A DNA stretch of 64,000 nt. Source: an uncultured Collinsella sp. Its GTDB lineage: Bacteria > Actinomycetota > Coriobacteriia > Coriobacteriales > Coriobacteriaceae. The position numbers and the translations under genes were made by a program. The stretch is taken from positions 1 to 64,000 of the forward strand of contig UPXY01000002.1 of assembly GCA_900538305.1 (NCBI GenBank), read 5' to 3'. The notes beneath the pieces are model-generated. The model did not search any database and was not told where the DNA came from. It saw only the letters and a program-made list of their open reading frames with translations. Below, in pieces: positions 7,731 to 14,970 of the stretch; position 1 is the first letter of the stretch, and every line of letters starts with the position of its first letter.

Positions 7731-8630
7731 TTAGCCGAGATTGTCTGGATTTTCGCCCGTCATGGGGATGGCTTTGTCCGGTGCCCGCAGGCTCGTGAGC
7801 GCCGAGTAGTCGCCGCCGGCTGTGGTGGGTTTCATCTCGCCTGGCGCGTACCAGTCGAGCGCGCAGTCGATCCAGGCATTCCAGAACGGCCATTCGTGCC
7901 CGCCGATTTCGGGCTCCCAATAGGTCACATCGAAGTCGTTGGCGCGCAGCAACTCGGAAAAGTCGCGGTTGCTCTGGCAGAGATTGTCGCTCTCGCCGCA
8001 TGCGATATAGAACCGCGGCTTCGGCAGCTCGGGGTTCGCGCTGAACCTCTCGGCTAGCGCAACGTAGTCCTTCTCCGAGCCTATCACCGTGTCGAGGTCG
8101 CCGAAGAACCGCTCGTAATACTTACGCTTGCGCGGCGAATGCGAGTCGACGGCCTCGAGGATGCGATCGCGCATGAACGTGCCGGAGAGCGCGATGATGC
8201 TGCCGAAGCGGTCGGGGCGCAACAGGCCGTTGATGACGGCGGTGTACGCGCCGATGGAGATGCCGGCGAGCGCGGTGTCCTCGCGCTTGCTCGAGAGCGG
8301 GAACAGATGCCGTGTGACCTCGATGAGCTCCTCGCTGATGAACTTGCCGTGCCATTCATCGATTTCGGGCTTGTTGAGGTAGAGGCCGTCCTCGCCAGAG
8401 GGCATGATGAGCGCGATATCGCGCGCCTCGGCCGTCTCGACCACGTGTGTACGATCGATCCAGTCCACGTCGCGACCGAAGAGGCCGTGCAGCAAGTAGA
8501 CGGTGCGGTACGGGCCGCGCCTGCCTTTCGCGCGCTTCTCGCCCTCCATCTTATCGACGGGAATCACGGCGGTGAGCATGACGTTGCGCTTGAGGTAGTT
8601 TGAGTAGAAGTCGGCGCGGAGCAGAGCCAT
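7731..8630 (-). CDS. alpha/beta-hydrolase esterase (esterase D / tributyrin esterase type), copy 1
   Basis: A 299-residue serine esterase of the putative-esterase family. The nucleophile elbow is GISIGAY, the chain carries LLHGLFG (oxyanion region) and IMPSGEDGLYL, and GGHEWPFWN supplies the likely catalytic His. There is no signal peptide, so it is cytoplasmic. AAGGAGGAG precedes the ATG at 8630. It is paralogous to the gene just upstream at 8682-9521 (shared start pattern, elbow and HEW/HDW-FWN motif), so the pair arose by tandem duplication. Substrate unknown; short acyl esters are typical for the family. Confidence 0.88.
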   Translation of the reverse strand: MALLRADFYSNYLKRNVMLTAVIPVDKMEGEKRAKGRRGPYRTVYLLHGLFGRDVDWIDRTHVVETAEARDIALIMPSGEDGLYLNKPEIDEWHGKFISEELIEVTRHLFPLSSKREDTALAGISIGAYTAVINGLLRPDRFGSIIALSGTFMRDRILEAVDSHSPRKRKYYERFFGDLDTVIGSEKDYVALAERFSANPELPKPRFYIACGESDNLCQSNRDFSELLRANDFDVTYWEPEIGGHEWPFWNAWIDCALDWYAPGEMKPTTAGGDYSALTSLRAPDKAIPMTGENPDNLG

Positions 8631-8656
8631 GATTTCTCCTCCTTGGGTTGAGGGTC

Positions 8657-8679
8657 TGGTTAGGGACGTGATCCAACCA
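8657..8679. repeat. short hairpin family, copy 2
   Basis: TGGTTAGG and CCAACCA pair (one bulged A) around GACGTGAT in the 51-nt gap between the two esterase genes. The sequence resembles the hairpins at 7640 and 9624. Confidence 0.45.
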
Positions 8680-8681
8680 AT

Positions 8682-9521
8682 CTATGAGCGCGGAAGCCAG
8701 TCGAGCGCTTGCGGCAGTGCGACGTTCCAGAAATCCCAGTCGTGCCCGCCCTCCATCTCGCGGGCTTCGACATCGATCCCTGTATCGCGAAGGCGCGTGG
8801 CGAGTTCCCGGTTGGGCGGAGCGAGCGGATCGCTCGACCCCCACGCCATGAATACGCGCGGTCGCGGGCGGTCGCAATAGACCACATCGGCTGCCAGTCG
8901 GCGCGGATCCTTATCGCTGTTCACGGCCGCATCGAGATCGCCGAAGACGGATTCGAGGAACGGGCGGCTCAGGAAGAAGAGGTCGTCCGAGACCACGCTG
9001 TCGAAGTCGTTCATGAGCATGGCCGAGGAGAGCGCGACGATGCAACCGAAGTTTTCGGCATATTTGAACCCGTTGCGCAGCGCCCCGTAGGCGCCCATGG
9101 AGATGCCACCGATGAAGGTGTCCTCGCGCCGGCGCGAGAGCGGGAACATCCGTCGCGCGAACTCGACGAGTTCAAGGCCCACGAAGCGGCCGTAATAGTT
9201 GTGCGCGTCCGGCTGGTCGAGGTAGAACGCGTTGTAGCCCGACGGCATAATCACGGCGAGCTGGCGCTGCTCCGCCCAGGTGCGGATGCGCGTCTCAGAG
9301 ATAAAGTCGCGGTGGTTGCCCGATATGCCGTGGAGCAAGAACAGCGTTTTGAACGGTGGCTGCTCCGGGGGGCAGGGCGTGCGCTCCCAGGCGGCGGGGT
9401 CGTTGCGGCGCAGGGCGTCGAGGCCGAGCGCGGCACCGTGGTCGTCGATGGGCAGGATCACGTCGAGCGTGGTCGTGCGCATAAGGGATGGTGAGTAGTA
9501 GTCGACGCTTAGGCGTGCCAT
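8682..9521 (-). CDS. alpha/beta-hydrolase esterase, copy 2
   Basis: A 279-residue paralogue of the esterase downstream. Motifs are GGISMGAYGAL (nucleophile Ser), LLHGISGNHRDF (oxyanion loop), IMPSGYNAFYL and GGHDWDFWN (catalytic His). The start at 9521 has GAGGAG about 6 nt upstream. There is no secretion signal. The two copies are clearly diverged along their length, so the duplication is old and the substrates may differ. It is transcribed first, divergent from clpB. Confidence 0.88.
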   Translation of the reverse strand: MARLSVDYYSPSLMRTTTLDVILPIDDHGAALGLDALRRNDPAAWERTPCPPEQPPFKTLFLLHGISGNHRDFISETRIRTWAEQRQLAVIMPSGYNAFYLDQPDAHNYYGRFVGLELVEFARRMFPLSRRREDTFIGGISMGAYGALRNGFKYAENFGCIVALSSAMLMNDFDSVVSDDLFFLSRPFLESVFGDLDAAVNSDKDPRRLAADVVYCDRPRPRVFMAWGSSDPLAPPNRELATRLRDTGIDVEAREMEGGHDWDFWNVALPQALDWLPRS

Positions 9522-9623
9522 GAAAACTCCTCTGCGTGGTCGAACGCTCTCGGCCGCTCGTGGGGCACCGGCTGACGAGTGAACTCTATGTCTTCAGTAT
9601 ACTGCGTGTGTCGGGGTTGGATA

Positions 9624-9651
9624 GGTTGGTTGGGACATGTTCCGTCCAGCC
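9624..9651. repeat. short hairpin family, copy 3
   Basis: GGTTGG-TTGGGAC folds with GTTCC-GTCCAGCC around AT. The order GGTTGG, GGGAC, TCC and CCA(A/G)CC matches the hairpins at 7640 and 8657, so all three bracket the esterase genes. Confidence 0.45.
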
Positions 9652-9712
9652 ATCAGGAGGGATTGCCTGGGGAGGTGGCTCGCTCTAACTGCGCGCCTGT
9701 CCATCTCTCACC

Positions 9713-9768
9713 CTAAGCGACAATCTGAAACGTGGTGGCAGAGCACCATTTGCTTTTCTGTCGCTTAG
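9713..9768 (+). promoter_or_regulatory. long inverted repeat upstream of clpB
   Basis: CTAAGCGACA (9713-9722) and TGTCGCTTAG (9759-9768) are perfect 10-bp inverted repeats. Between them TGGTG and CACCA form an inner stem over GCAGAG. It lies 120 nt before clpB. It could be a two-part operator for a heat-shock repressor or a folded leader. No poly-T follows, so a terminator is unlikely. Confidence 0.45.
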
Positions 9769-9887
9769 AAAATCTTATATAGAGAGACTTAGATTTATGT
9801 ATAGAGTGGCGGCGCGGCGGAAACAATAGCCTCGATAGAACAAGGACCGCCCCGCAGGGTGGTCGCACCCCAAGAGAGGTGATTCTC

Positions 9888-12467
9888 ATGAGAATCGACA
9901 AACTAGCAATGACCTCGAAAGAGGCGCTGCAGGCAGCCATCGGTATTGCAAGTGACGCCGAGGCCGGCGCCGTCGAGCCGGTGCATCTACTCGCCGCGTT
10001 GCTCGGGGCGGGCGAGCGCAACATTTCCGTCGTCATCGAGCGCATCGGCGCGGATCCGGCGCAGCTCGGCCGCGCGGCGCAGGACGTCATCGAGCGCGCG
10101 CCGAAGGTGACGGGCGGTGTCACGCAGATGGGGCTTTCGAACGACCTCGTGCGCGTGCTCGATCGCGCGGAAAAGCTGGCCTCCAAGATGGAGGACAATT
10201 TCGTGGTGACCGAGCATCTGCTTATGGCGCTTGCCGAAGATAAGGGCGACGCCGGTCGTCTGCTCAGGGATGCGGGTGTCACGCGCGAGCGCATCGAAGA
10301 GGTCTATCAGGAGCTGCGCGGAGACGACCGCGTGACCACGGAAGACGGTAAGATGCAGTTCGAAGCGCTCGAGCAGTACGGCCGCAACGTGTGCGACCTG
10401 GCTCGCGCCGGCAAGCTCGATCCGGTGATCGGGCGCAGCGAAGAGATCCGTCGCACCATCCAGGTGCTCAGCCGCCGCACCAAGAATAACCCCGTGCTCA
10501 TCGGCGAGCCCGGCGTGGGAAAGACCGCCATCGTAGAGGGCATCGCCCAGCGCATCGTGGCGGGCGATGTGCCGAGCACCCTGCGTGACAAGGACCTCAT
10601 CGAGCTCGACATGAGCGCGCTCGTGGCGGGCGCGAAGTACCGCGGCGAGTTCGAGGATCGTCTAAAGGCGGTGCTCAAGGAAGTCGAGAAGTCCGAGGGC
10701 CGTGTGATCCTCTTCATCGATGAGCTGCACACCATCGTGGGTGCGGGCGCGACCGAGGGCTCCATGGACGCCGGCAACATCTTGAAGCCGGCGCTCGCCC
10801 GCGGCGACCTGCATGCTATCGGCGCCACCACGCTAGACGAGTACCGTAAGTACATCGAGAAGGACGCTGCGCTCGCCCGTCGTTTCCAGACGGTTATCGT
10901 GAGCGAGCCCAGTGTGGAGGACACCATCTCGATCCTGCGCGGACTCAAGGAGAAGTACGAGATCTTCCATGGCGTGCACATTACGGACGGCGCGCTCGTT
11001 GCGGCAGCGGATCTCTCCGACCGCTACATCGCCGACCGCTTCCTGCCCGATAAAGCCATCGACCTGGTAGATGAGGCTGCGTCTCGCCTGCGCATGGAGC
11101 TCGACTCCATGCCGGCAGAGATCGACGCCACGGAGCGCCAGCTCACGCAGATGCAGATCGAAGAACAGGCGCTCATGAAGGAATCGGACGACGCCTCGAA
11201 GGAGCGCCTGGAGAATCTGCGCCAGGAGATCGCGAAGGTGCAGGAAGAACTCGACGTGCAGAAGGCCGGCTGGCTCAACCAGAAGGGCGCCATCGATCGC
11301 GTGCAGGAGCTCAAGGGCAAGCTCGACGAAGCACGCAGCGAGGAGGAGCGCGCGACACGCGACGGTGACCTCGCTCGTGCGAGCGAGCTGCGGTACTCGG
11401 TGATTCCCGGGCTCGAGCGCGATAAGTTGGCGGCTGAGAAGGAGGTCGAAGCGCAGAAGGACAAGGGCGGCGGCTTGAACGAGCAGGTCACATCGGACGA
11501 GATCGCCGAGGTTGTGAGCGCGTGGACGGGCGTGCCCGTGGCGAAGATGATGCAGGGCGAGCTCGAGAAGCTGCAGGGGCTCGAAGAGGAGCTGCATAAG
11601 CGTGTTATCGGCCAGGATGAAGCCGTGCGTGCGGTGGCAGCTGCCGTGCGCCGTAGCCGTGCGGGCCTTTCCGACCCCGACCAGCCCATCGGCAGCTTCT
11701 TCTTCCTGGGGCCAACCGGCGTGGGCAAGACGGAGCTCGCCAAGGCGCTCGCCGAGTGCCTGTTCGACGACGAGCGCGCGCTCGTGCGCATCGACATGTC
11801 CGAGTATATGGAGAAGTTCAGCGTGCAGCGCCTCATCGGTGCTCCTCCGGGATACGTGGGCTACGACGAGGGCGGCCAGCTCACCGAGGCAGTGCGCCGG
11901 CGTCCCTACAGCGTGATTCTCCTCGATGAGATGGAGAAGGCGCATCCGGATGTCTTCAACGTTCTGTTGCAGGTGCTCGATGATGGTCGCCTCACCGACG
12001 GCCAGGGCAGGCAGGTGAGCTTCAAGAACACGATTATCATCATGACGTCGAACGTGGGCTCGCAAGCGATTGCCGAATACGCTGGTAAGGACGAGCGGCG
12101 CCTCAAGGAAGCGGTCGACGATGCGATGCACCAGACGTTCCGTCCGGAGTTTCTGAACCGCATCGACGATATCGTGGTGTTCCATCCGCTTGGTATGGAG
12201 CAGATCGAGCAGATCGTCGACATCCAGCTCGCGCACGTGCGCGAGCGTCTCACGAAGCAGCGCATGACGCTCGAGATCACCCCAGGCGCGAAGCAGATGC
12301 TCGCCGTGGGCGGCCTCGACCCGGTGTATGGCGCGCGTCCGTTGAAGCGCCTCATCCAGAACGAGGTCGTGGATTGCATTGCCCGCGCGATCATCGACGG
12401 TCGCGTCCACGAGGGCGACGACGTGACGATTGACGTGGACATGGACGGTACCTTCTTCGTTGCGTAA
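9888..12467 (+). CDS. clpB: ATP-dependent chaperone ClpB
   Basis: Hexameric AAA+ disaggregase that rescues aggregated proteins with DnaK. At 859 residues it is full length: N-domain repeats (1-145), AAA1 with Walker A GEPGVGKTA and Walker B LFIDELHT, and a long coiled-coil M domain (about 400-530). AAA2 follows with GPTGVGKTE, VILLDEMEKAHP and sensor TSNVGS. The start ATG 9888 follows GAGAGG at 8 nt; the in-frame GTG at 9879 overlaps that site and is rejected. It is monocistronic, with an upstream inverted repeat as the only candidate control site. Confidence 0.97.
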   Translation: MRIDKLAMTSKEALQAAIGIASDAEAGAVEPVHLLAALLGAGERNISVVIERIGADPAQLGRAAQDVIERAPKVTGGVTQMGLSNDLVRVLDRAEKLASKMEDNFVVTEHLLMALAEDKGDAGRLLRDAGVTRERIEEVYQELRGDDRVTTEDGKMQFEALEQYGRNVCDLARAGKLDPVIGRSEEIRRTIQVLSRRTKNNPVLIGEPGVGKTAIVEGIAQRIVAGDVPSTLRDKDLIELDMSALVAGAKYRGEFEDRLKAVLKEVEKSEGRVILFIDELHTIVGAGATEGSMDAGNILKPALARGDLHAIGATTLDEYRKYIEKDAALARRFQTVIVSEPSVEDTISILRGLKEKYEIFHGVHITDGALVAAADLSDRYIADRFLPDKAIDLVDEAASRLRMELDSMPAEIDATERQLTQMQIEEQALMKESDDASKERLENLRQEIAKVQEELDVQKAGWLNQKGAIDRVQELKGKLDEARSEEERATRDGDLARASELRYSVIPGLERDKLAAEKEVEAQKDKGGGLNEQVTSDEIAEVVSAWTGVPVAKMMQGELEKLQGLEEELHKRVIGQDEAVRAVAAAVRRSRAGLSDPDQPIGSFFFLGPTGVGKTELAKALAECLFDDERALVRIDMSEYMEKFSVQRLIGAPPGYVGYDEGGQLTEAVRRRPYSVILLDEMEKAHPDVFNVLLQVLDDGRLTDGQGRQVSFKNTIIIMTSNVGSQAIAEYAGKDERRLKEAVDDAMHQTFRPEFLNRIDDIVVFHPLGMEQIEQIVDIQLAHVRERLTKQRMTLEITPGAKQMLAVGGLDPVYGARPLKRLIQNEVVDCIARAIIDGRVHEGDDVTIDVDMDGTFFVA

Positions 12468-12532
12468 CGCCTCATGAGCGCTTTGGCGCGCAACGCATTA
12501 TTTATTGCACTGGGGGATTGGCTTGACGTTTT

Positions 12533-12562
12533 GGGGCGGCTCGGTACGCAACCGGCCGCCCC
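12533..12562 (+). terminator. clpB terminator hairpin
   Basis: GGGGCGGC (12533-12540) and GCCGCCCC (12555-12562) form a perfect stem 66 nt after the clpB stop. The following T run is a few bases away, inside the adjoining repeat (ATTTTTG), so efficiency is unclear. Confidence 0.55.
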
Positions 12563-12717
12563 GTGGCCATTTTTGAAAGCTTGGTGACAGCGATCCTGCG
12601 GAAAGAGGGGTGCGCTTCGTTCACCGTGCTGGTAGCACGCCCGGTTATCCCAGCTATGAGAGAACCGCACCCACCTTTTCGCAGGATCGCTGTCACCAAG
12701 CTTTCAAAAATGGCCAC
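12563..12717. repeat. 155-bp palindromic element, family B, copy 1
   Basis: Two perfect 38-nt arms (12563-12600 and 12680-12717, starting GTGGCCATTTTTGAAAGCTT) are inverted around a 79-nt centre that itself pairs partly (AGGGGTGCG with CGCACCC). A conserved core GGTTATCCCAGCTA sits at offset 81-94. The copy at 18511-18666 has the same arms in degraded form and the same core at the same offset. Open frames that read through the arms on both strands are products of the palindrome, not genes. Confidence 0.9.
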
Positions 12718-12744
12718 AAAGCCGAAATTCCTATCGCGGGAAGG

Positions 12745-12792
12745 AACAGGACGGGCTCACTTCAAGCTTTTGGCGGTGAGGCCCGTCCTGTT
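12745..12792 (-). terminator. terminator-like hairpin downstream of the membrane-protein gene
   Basis: AACAGGACGGGC-TCAC pairs with GTGAGGCCCGTCCTGTT, with one bulged base. It lies 84 nt past the stop of the minus-strand gene at 12876. There is no clean T tract on the minus strand. Confidence 0.5.
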
Positions 12793-12875
12793 CCATCATG
12801 CAGGCGCGCGATGTTGGCTCTGCGGGGTTGTCGGCTCTTGCGAGGTGCCGCTGAAAAGCGAATCGGGTCAGCTCG

Positions 12876-13871
12876 CTACGCTTCCTCCTCCACGGTAAGG
12901 TCGGCGCGCGCCATAGCCTTCTCGAAATCGCGTGTGCCGCGGAAAACCTCCTGCTTATAGGGGTTTACACCGAGCTTTTTCGCGCGATAGATGATGTAGG
13001 CGAGCGCTGCCACGTTCGCTGCGAGCGCGAGCGCTGACACCACGAGGTTCACGGTGGGATCGTTTACGGAGTTCGTAGAGAAGACGCTGTAGTCTTGGAA
13101 CATGGGGAACACCTGGGCGAACATGCACCACAGCGCAAGCGTGTTCGCGCGGTTCTGAATCCAGCCACCCTTGTTCCAAAAGAAGTTCGCCACGGTTGGA
13201 GCGAGCAGCAGCGCCAAACCACAGTACCAGGCATGCGTGGGCAGGCAGTTATAGGTGTAGCAGAAGTTCCACAGGTCGTAGGCGATGATGAACACCCAGG
13301 TCATATCCGGCCAGAGCATGTCGTCACGCTTCTTTGACACGTAGATGCCCCACCAGCCGGTCATGCAGAGGATGTTCAGGATGCCTGCGACGCCGTTGAA
13401 CACGTTGTGCCAGCCGCCCATGAGCGTTACGCCCTCGCTCGACACCCAGGTGGTGTTCCATGCGCGCACGGCGCTCTCGAAATCGCTCACCACGGCGATG
13501 AGGATGTTGATGGCAACGATTACGAACGGATACGCCTTGAACCAATGGCTCTTGCCGATCGAACCCCAGCGGTACTTGAGCACCATGAAGCCGATGCACC
13601 CGGCCGTGGCGGCATAGAGCTTGGCGTAGTGGAACCAGCTGTTCATATACACGTAAGTGGGGTTGTTGAGCGCCCACTCCATACCCATCCCAGCACAGAG
13701 GTAGATGGCGGCGAAGTAGACGGTAAGCGCCGCCGGTAGGATGAGGAAGCAGAAGATGCCGCCCGCTTTAGAGCGGCGTGCGACCTCGTTTGCTAGGATG
13801 AGGCAGACGAAGACCGCCACCCATCCGATCCACTGATACATGGCGGTTGCACCATAGACATCGAACAGCAT
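12876..13871 (-). CDS. multi-pass membrane protein (DUF5692-like)
   Basis: A 331-residue integral membrane protein with about eight to nine hydrophobic helices. It starts MLFDVYGATAMYQWIGWVAV and ends in a charged cytoplasmic tail (RGTRDFEKAMARADLTVEEEA). The middle is rich in Trp, Tyr, Asn and His (GGWHNVFNG, WVFIIAYDLWNFCYTYN). I think it matches the uncharacterised DUF5692 family, from memory of its sequence style only. GGAGGA precedes the ATG. It is divergent from hypB over a region with two TetR-type dyads, so it probably belongs to the same regulon. A redox or transport partner of the flavoprotein is possible but unproven. Confidence 0.78.
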   Translation of the reverse strand: MLFDVYGATAMYQWIGWVAVFVCLILANEVARRSKAGGIFCFLILPAALTVYFAAIYLCAGMGMEWALNNPTYVYMNSWFHYAKLYAATAGCIGFMVLKYRWGSIGKSHWFKAYPFVIVAINILIAVVSDFESAVRAWNTTWVSSEGVTLMGGWHNVFNGVAGILNILCMTGWWGIYVSKKRDDMLWPDMTWVFIIAYDLWNFCYTYNCLPTHAWYCGLALLLAPTVANFFWNKGGWIQNRANTLALWCMFAQVFPMFQDYSVFSTNSVNDPTVNLVVSALALAANVAALAYIIYRAKKLGVNPYKQEVFRGTRDFEKAMARADLTVEEEA

Positions 13872-13925
13872 GGGTCCTCCGATCTCGGAAGGAAAATAGA
13901 AACGATAACGTAAGTTTTGTAGAAT

Positions 13926-13965
13926 GTTGACGGTTCGTCAATATCTTAGTTGACGAACCGTCAAC
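13926..13965. promoter_or_regulatory. double TetR-type operator in the divergent hypB/membrane-protein promoter region
   Basis: TTGACGGTTCGTCAA (13927-13941) and TTGACGAACCGTCAA (13950-13964) are each a TTGACG-N3-CGTCAA dyad. They are exact reverse complements of each other, centred 23 bp apart. The arms double as TTGACG -35-like boxes, so binding would block transcription in one or both directions. A related site lies over the tetR promoter at 19358-19372. Confidence 0.75.
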
Positions 13966-14027
13966 AGATGAAGGGCGAACGGTCGCCGAACGCATCACAT
14001 ACGACGCTGTGCCGTATGGTATGTTCT

Positions 14028-14063
14028 GGTGACTCATTTGGGACGGGTTTGGGTGAGTCATTT
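14028..14063 (+). promoter_or_regulatory. tandem 12-mer repeats upstream of hypB
   Basis: GGTGACTCATTT (14028-14039) and GGTGAGTCATTT (14052-14063) are direct repeats with 24-bp periodicity, each holding a TGASTCA heptamer palindrome. The two-turn spacing suggests a dimeric regulator bound on one face. It lies 71-106 nt before the hypB start. Confidence 0.45.
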
Positions 14064-14133
14064 CGCACGCGCACGGTGTTGAGGGATTGAGGTCGCCTGA
14101 ACCGATCCCGATATCTCGAAAGGAGAGCGACGT

Positions 14134-14820
14134 ATGGCCGACGTGCGCATCATCGAGGTCAAGGAGAGCGTCTTTGCCGACAACGACCGTAAAGCGGCAG
14201 AGCTGCGTGCGCGCAACAAAGAGCGCGGTACGTTCTTGCTGAACCTGATGTCGAGTCCCGGCTCCGGTAAGACCACGACCTTGAAACGCACCATCGAGGC
14301 GCTCGACGGACGCCTGAGCATCGCGGTGATGGAAGCTGATATCGACTCGGATGTCGATGCGCGCGCCATCGCTCAGACGGGCGTCACATCGGTGCAGGTG
14401 CACACGGGGGGCATGTGCCACCTCGACGCATACATGACCGCGGAAGGGCTTGAGGCGCTCGAGAACGAGGCTGGAGCTCCCATCGACCTCGCCATTCTTG
14501 AGAACGTGGGCAACCTGGTATGCCCGGCGGAGTTTGACACAGGCGCTTCGGCGAACGTCATGATCCTCTCTGTACCGGAGGGCGATGACAAGCCGCTGAA
14601 GTACCCGCTCATGTTCTCGATCTGCGACGTGGTGCTCATCAACAAGATCGACGCGCTGCCGGCGTTCGACGACTTCTCGCTCGAGCGCGCGGTCGAGAAC
14701 ATCCATATGCGCAACCCCGAAGCGCTTGTCATCCCCATAAGCGCCAAGACGGGTGAGGGAATCGATGCGTGGGCGGCGTGGCTGCACGACGCCGTTGCCG
14801 CGTGGAAGAGCGGCGCATAG
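14134..14820 (+). CDS. hypB: hydrogenase nickel incorporation GTPase HypB
   Basis: A SIMIBI-class GTPase that, with HypA, loads nickel into [NiFe] hydrogenase or other nickel enzymes. Its 228 residues show the P-loop SSPGSGKTT (about 40-48), the metal/switch region HTGGMCHLDA, ENVGNLVCPAEFD, SVPEGDDKPLKYP, and the base motif NKID. There is no N-terminal His-rich or CxxCGC nickel store, so this is the short form. AAAGGAGAG precedes ATG 14134. It leads a plus-strand run with the flavoprotein and hypA. No hydrogenase structural gene is in the window. Confidence 0.93.
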   Translation: MADVRIIEVKESVFADNDRKAAELRARNKERGTFLLNLMSSPGSGKTTTLKRTIEALDGRLSIAVMEADIDSDVDARAIAQTGVTSVQVHTGGMCHLDAYMTAEGLEALENEAGAPIDLAILENVGNLVCPAEFDTGASANVMILSVPEGDDKPLKYPLMFSICDVVLINKIDALPAFDDFSLERAVENIHMRNPEALVIPISAKTGEGIDAWAAWLHDAVAAWKSGA

Positions 14821-14970
14821 CTGCAGGCAAGAGGGGGTTGAACGGAGGCGGGTTCATCTCGAGCCTTTCAGCCAATTTCCACCGCGTGGAACATGAGTTG
14901 AAGCGAGCGCGTCCCCAGCCAGCCGTTCTCAGCCAGCCCATTCGGCTCGTAGTTAGGAAAAGGAGTACCT

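Larger units (their letters stand above)
9522..9887. other. divergent intergenic region between esterases and clpB
   Basis: This 366-nt region holds a short hairpin at 9624-9651 and a large inverted repeat at 9713-9768. I find no CIRCE or HspR/HAIR-type operator. AT-rich hexamers (TTATAT at about 9775, TTATGT at about 9795) after the inverted repeat are possible clpB -10 boxes. Confidence 0.4.

Noticed and set aside
12502..12898. Frames on both strands encoding similar peptides starting MAIFESLVTAIL
   Set aside because: They arise because the same palindromic arm is read from both ends; this is a repeat, not a gene pair.
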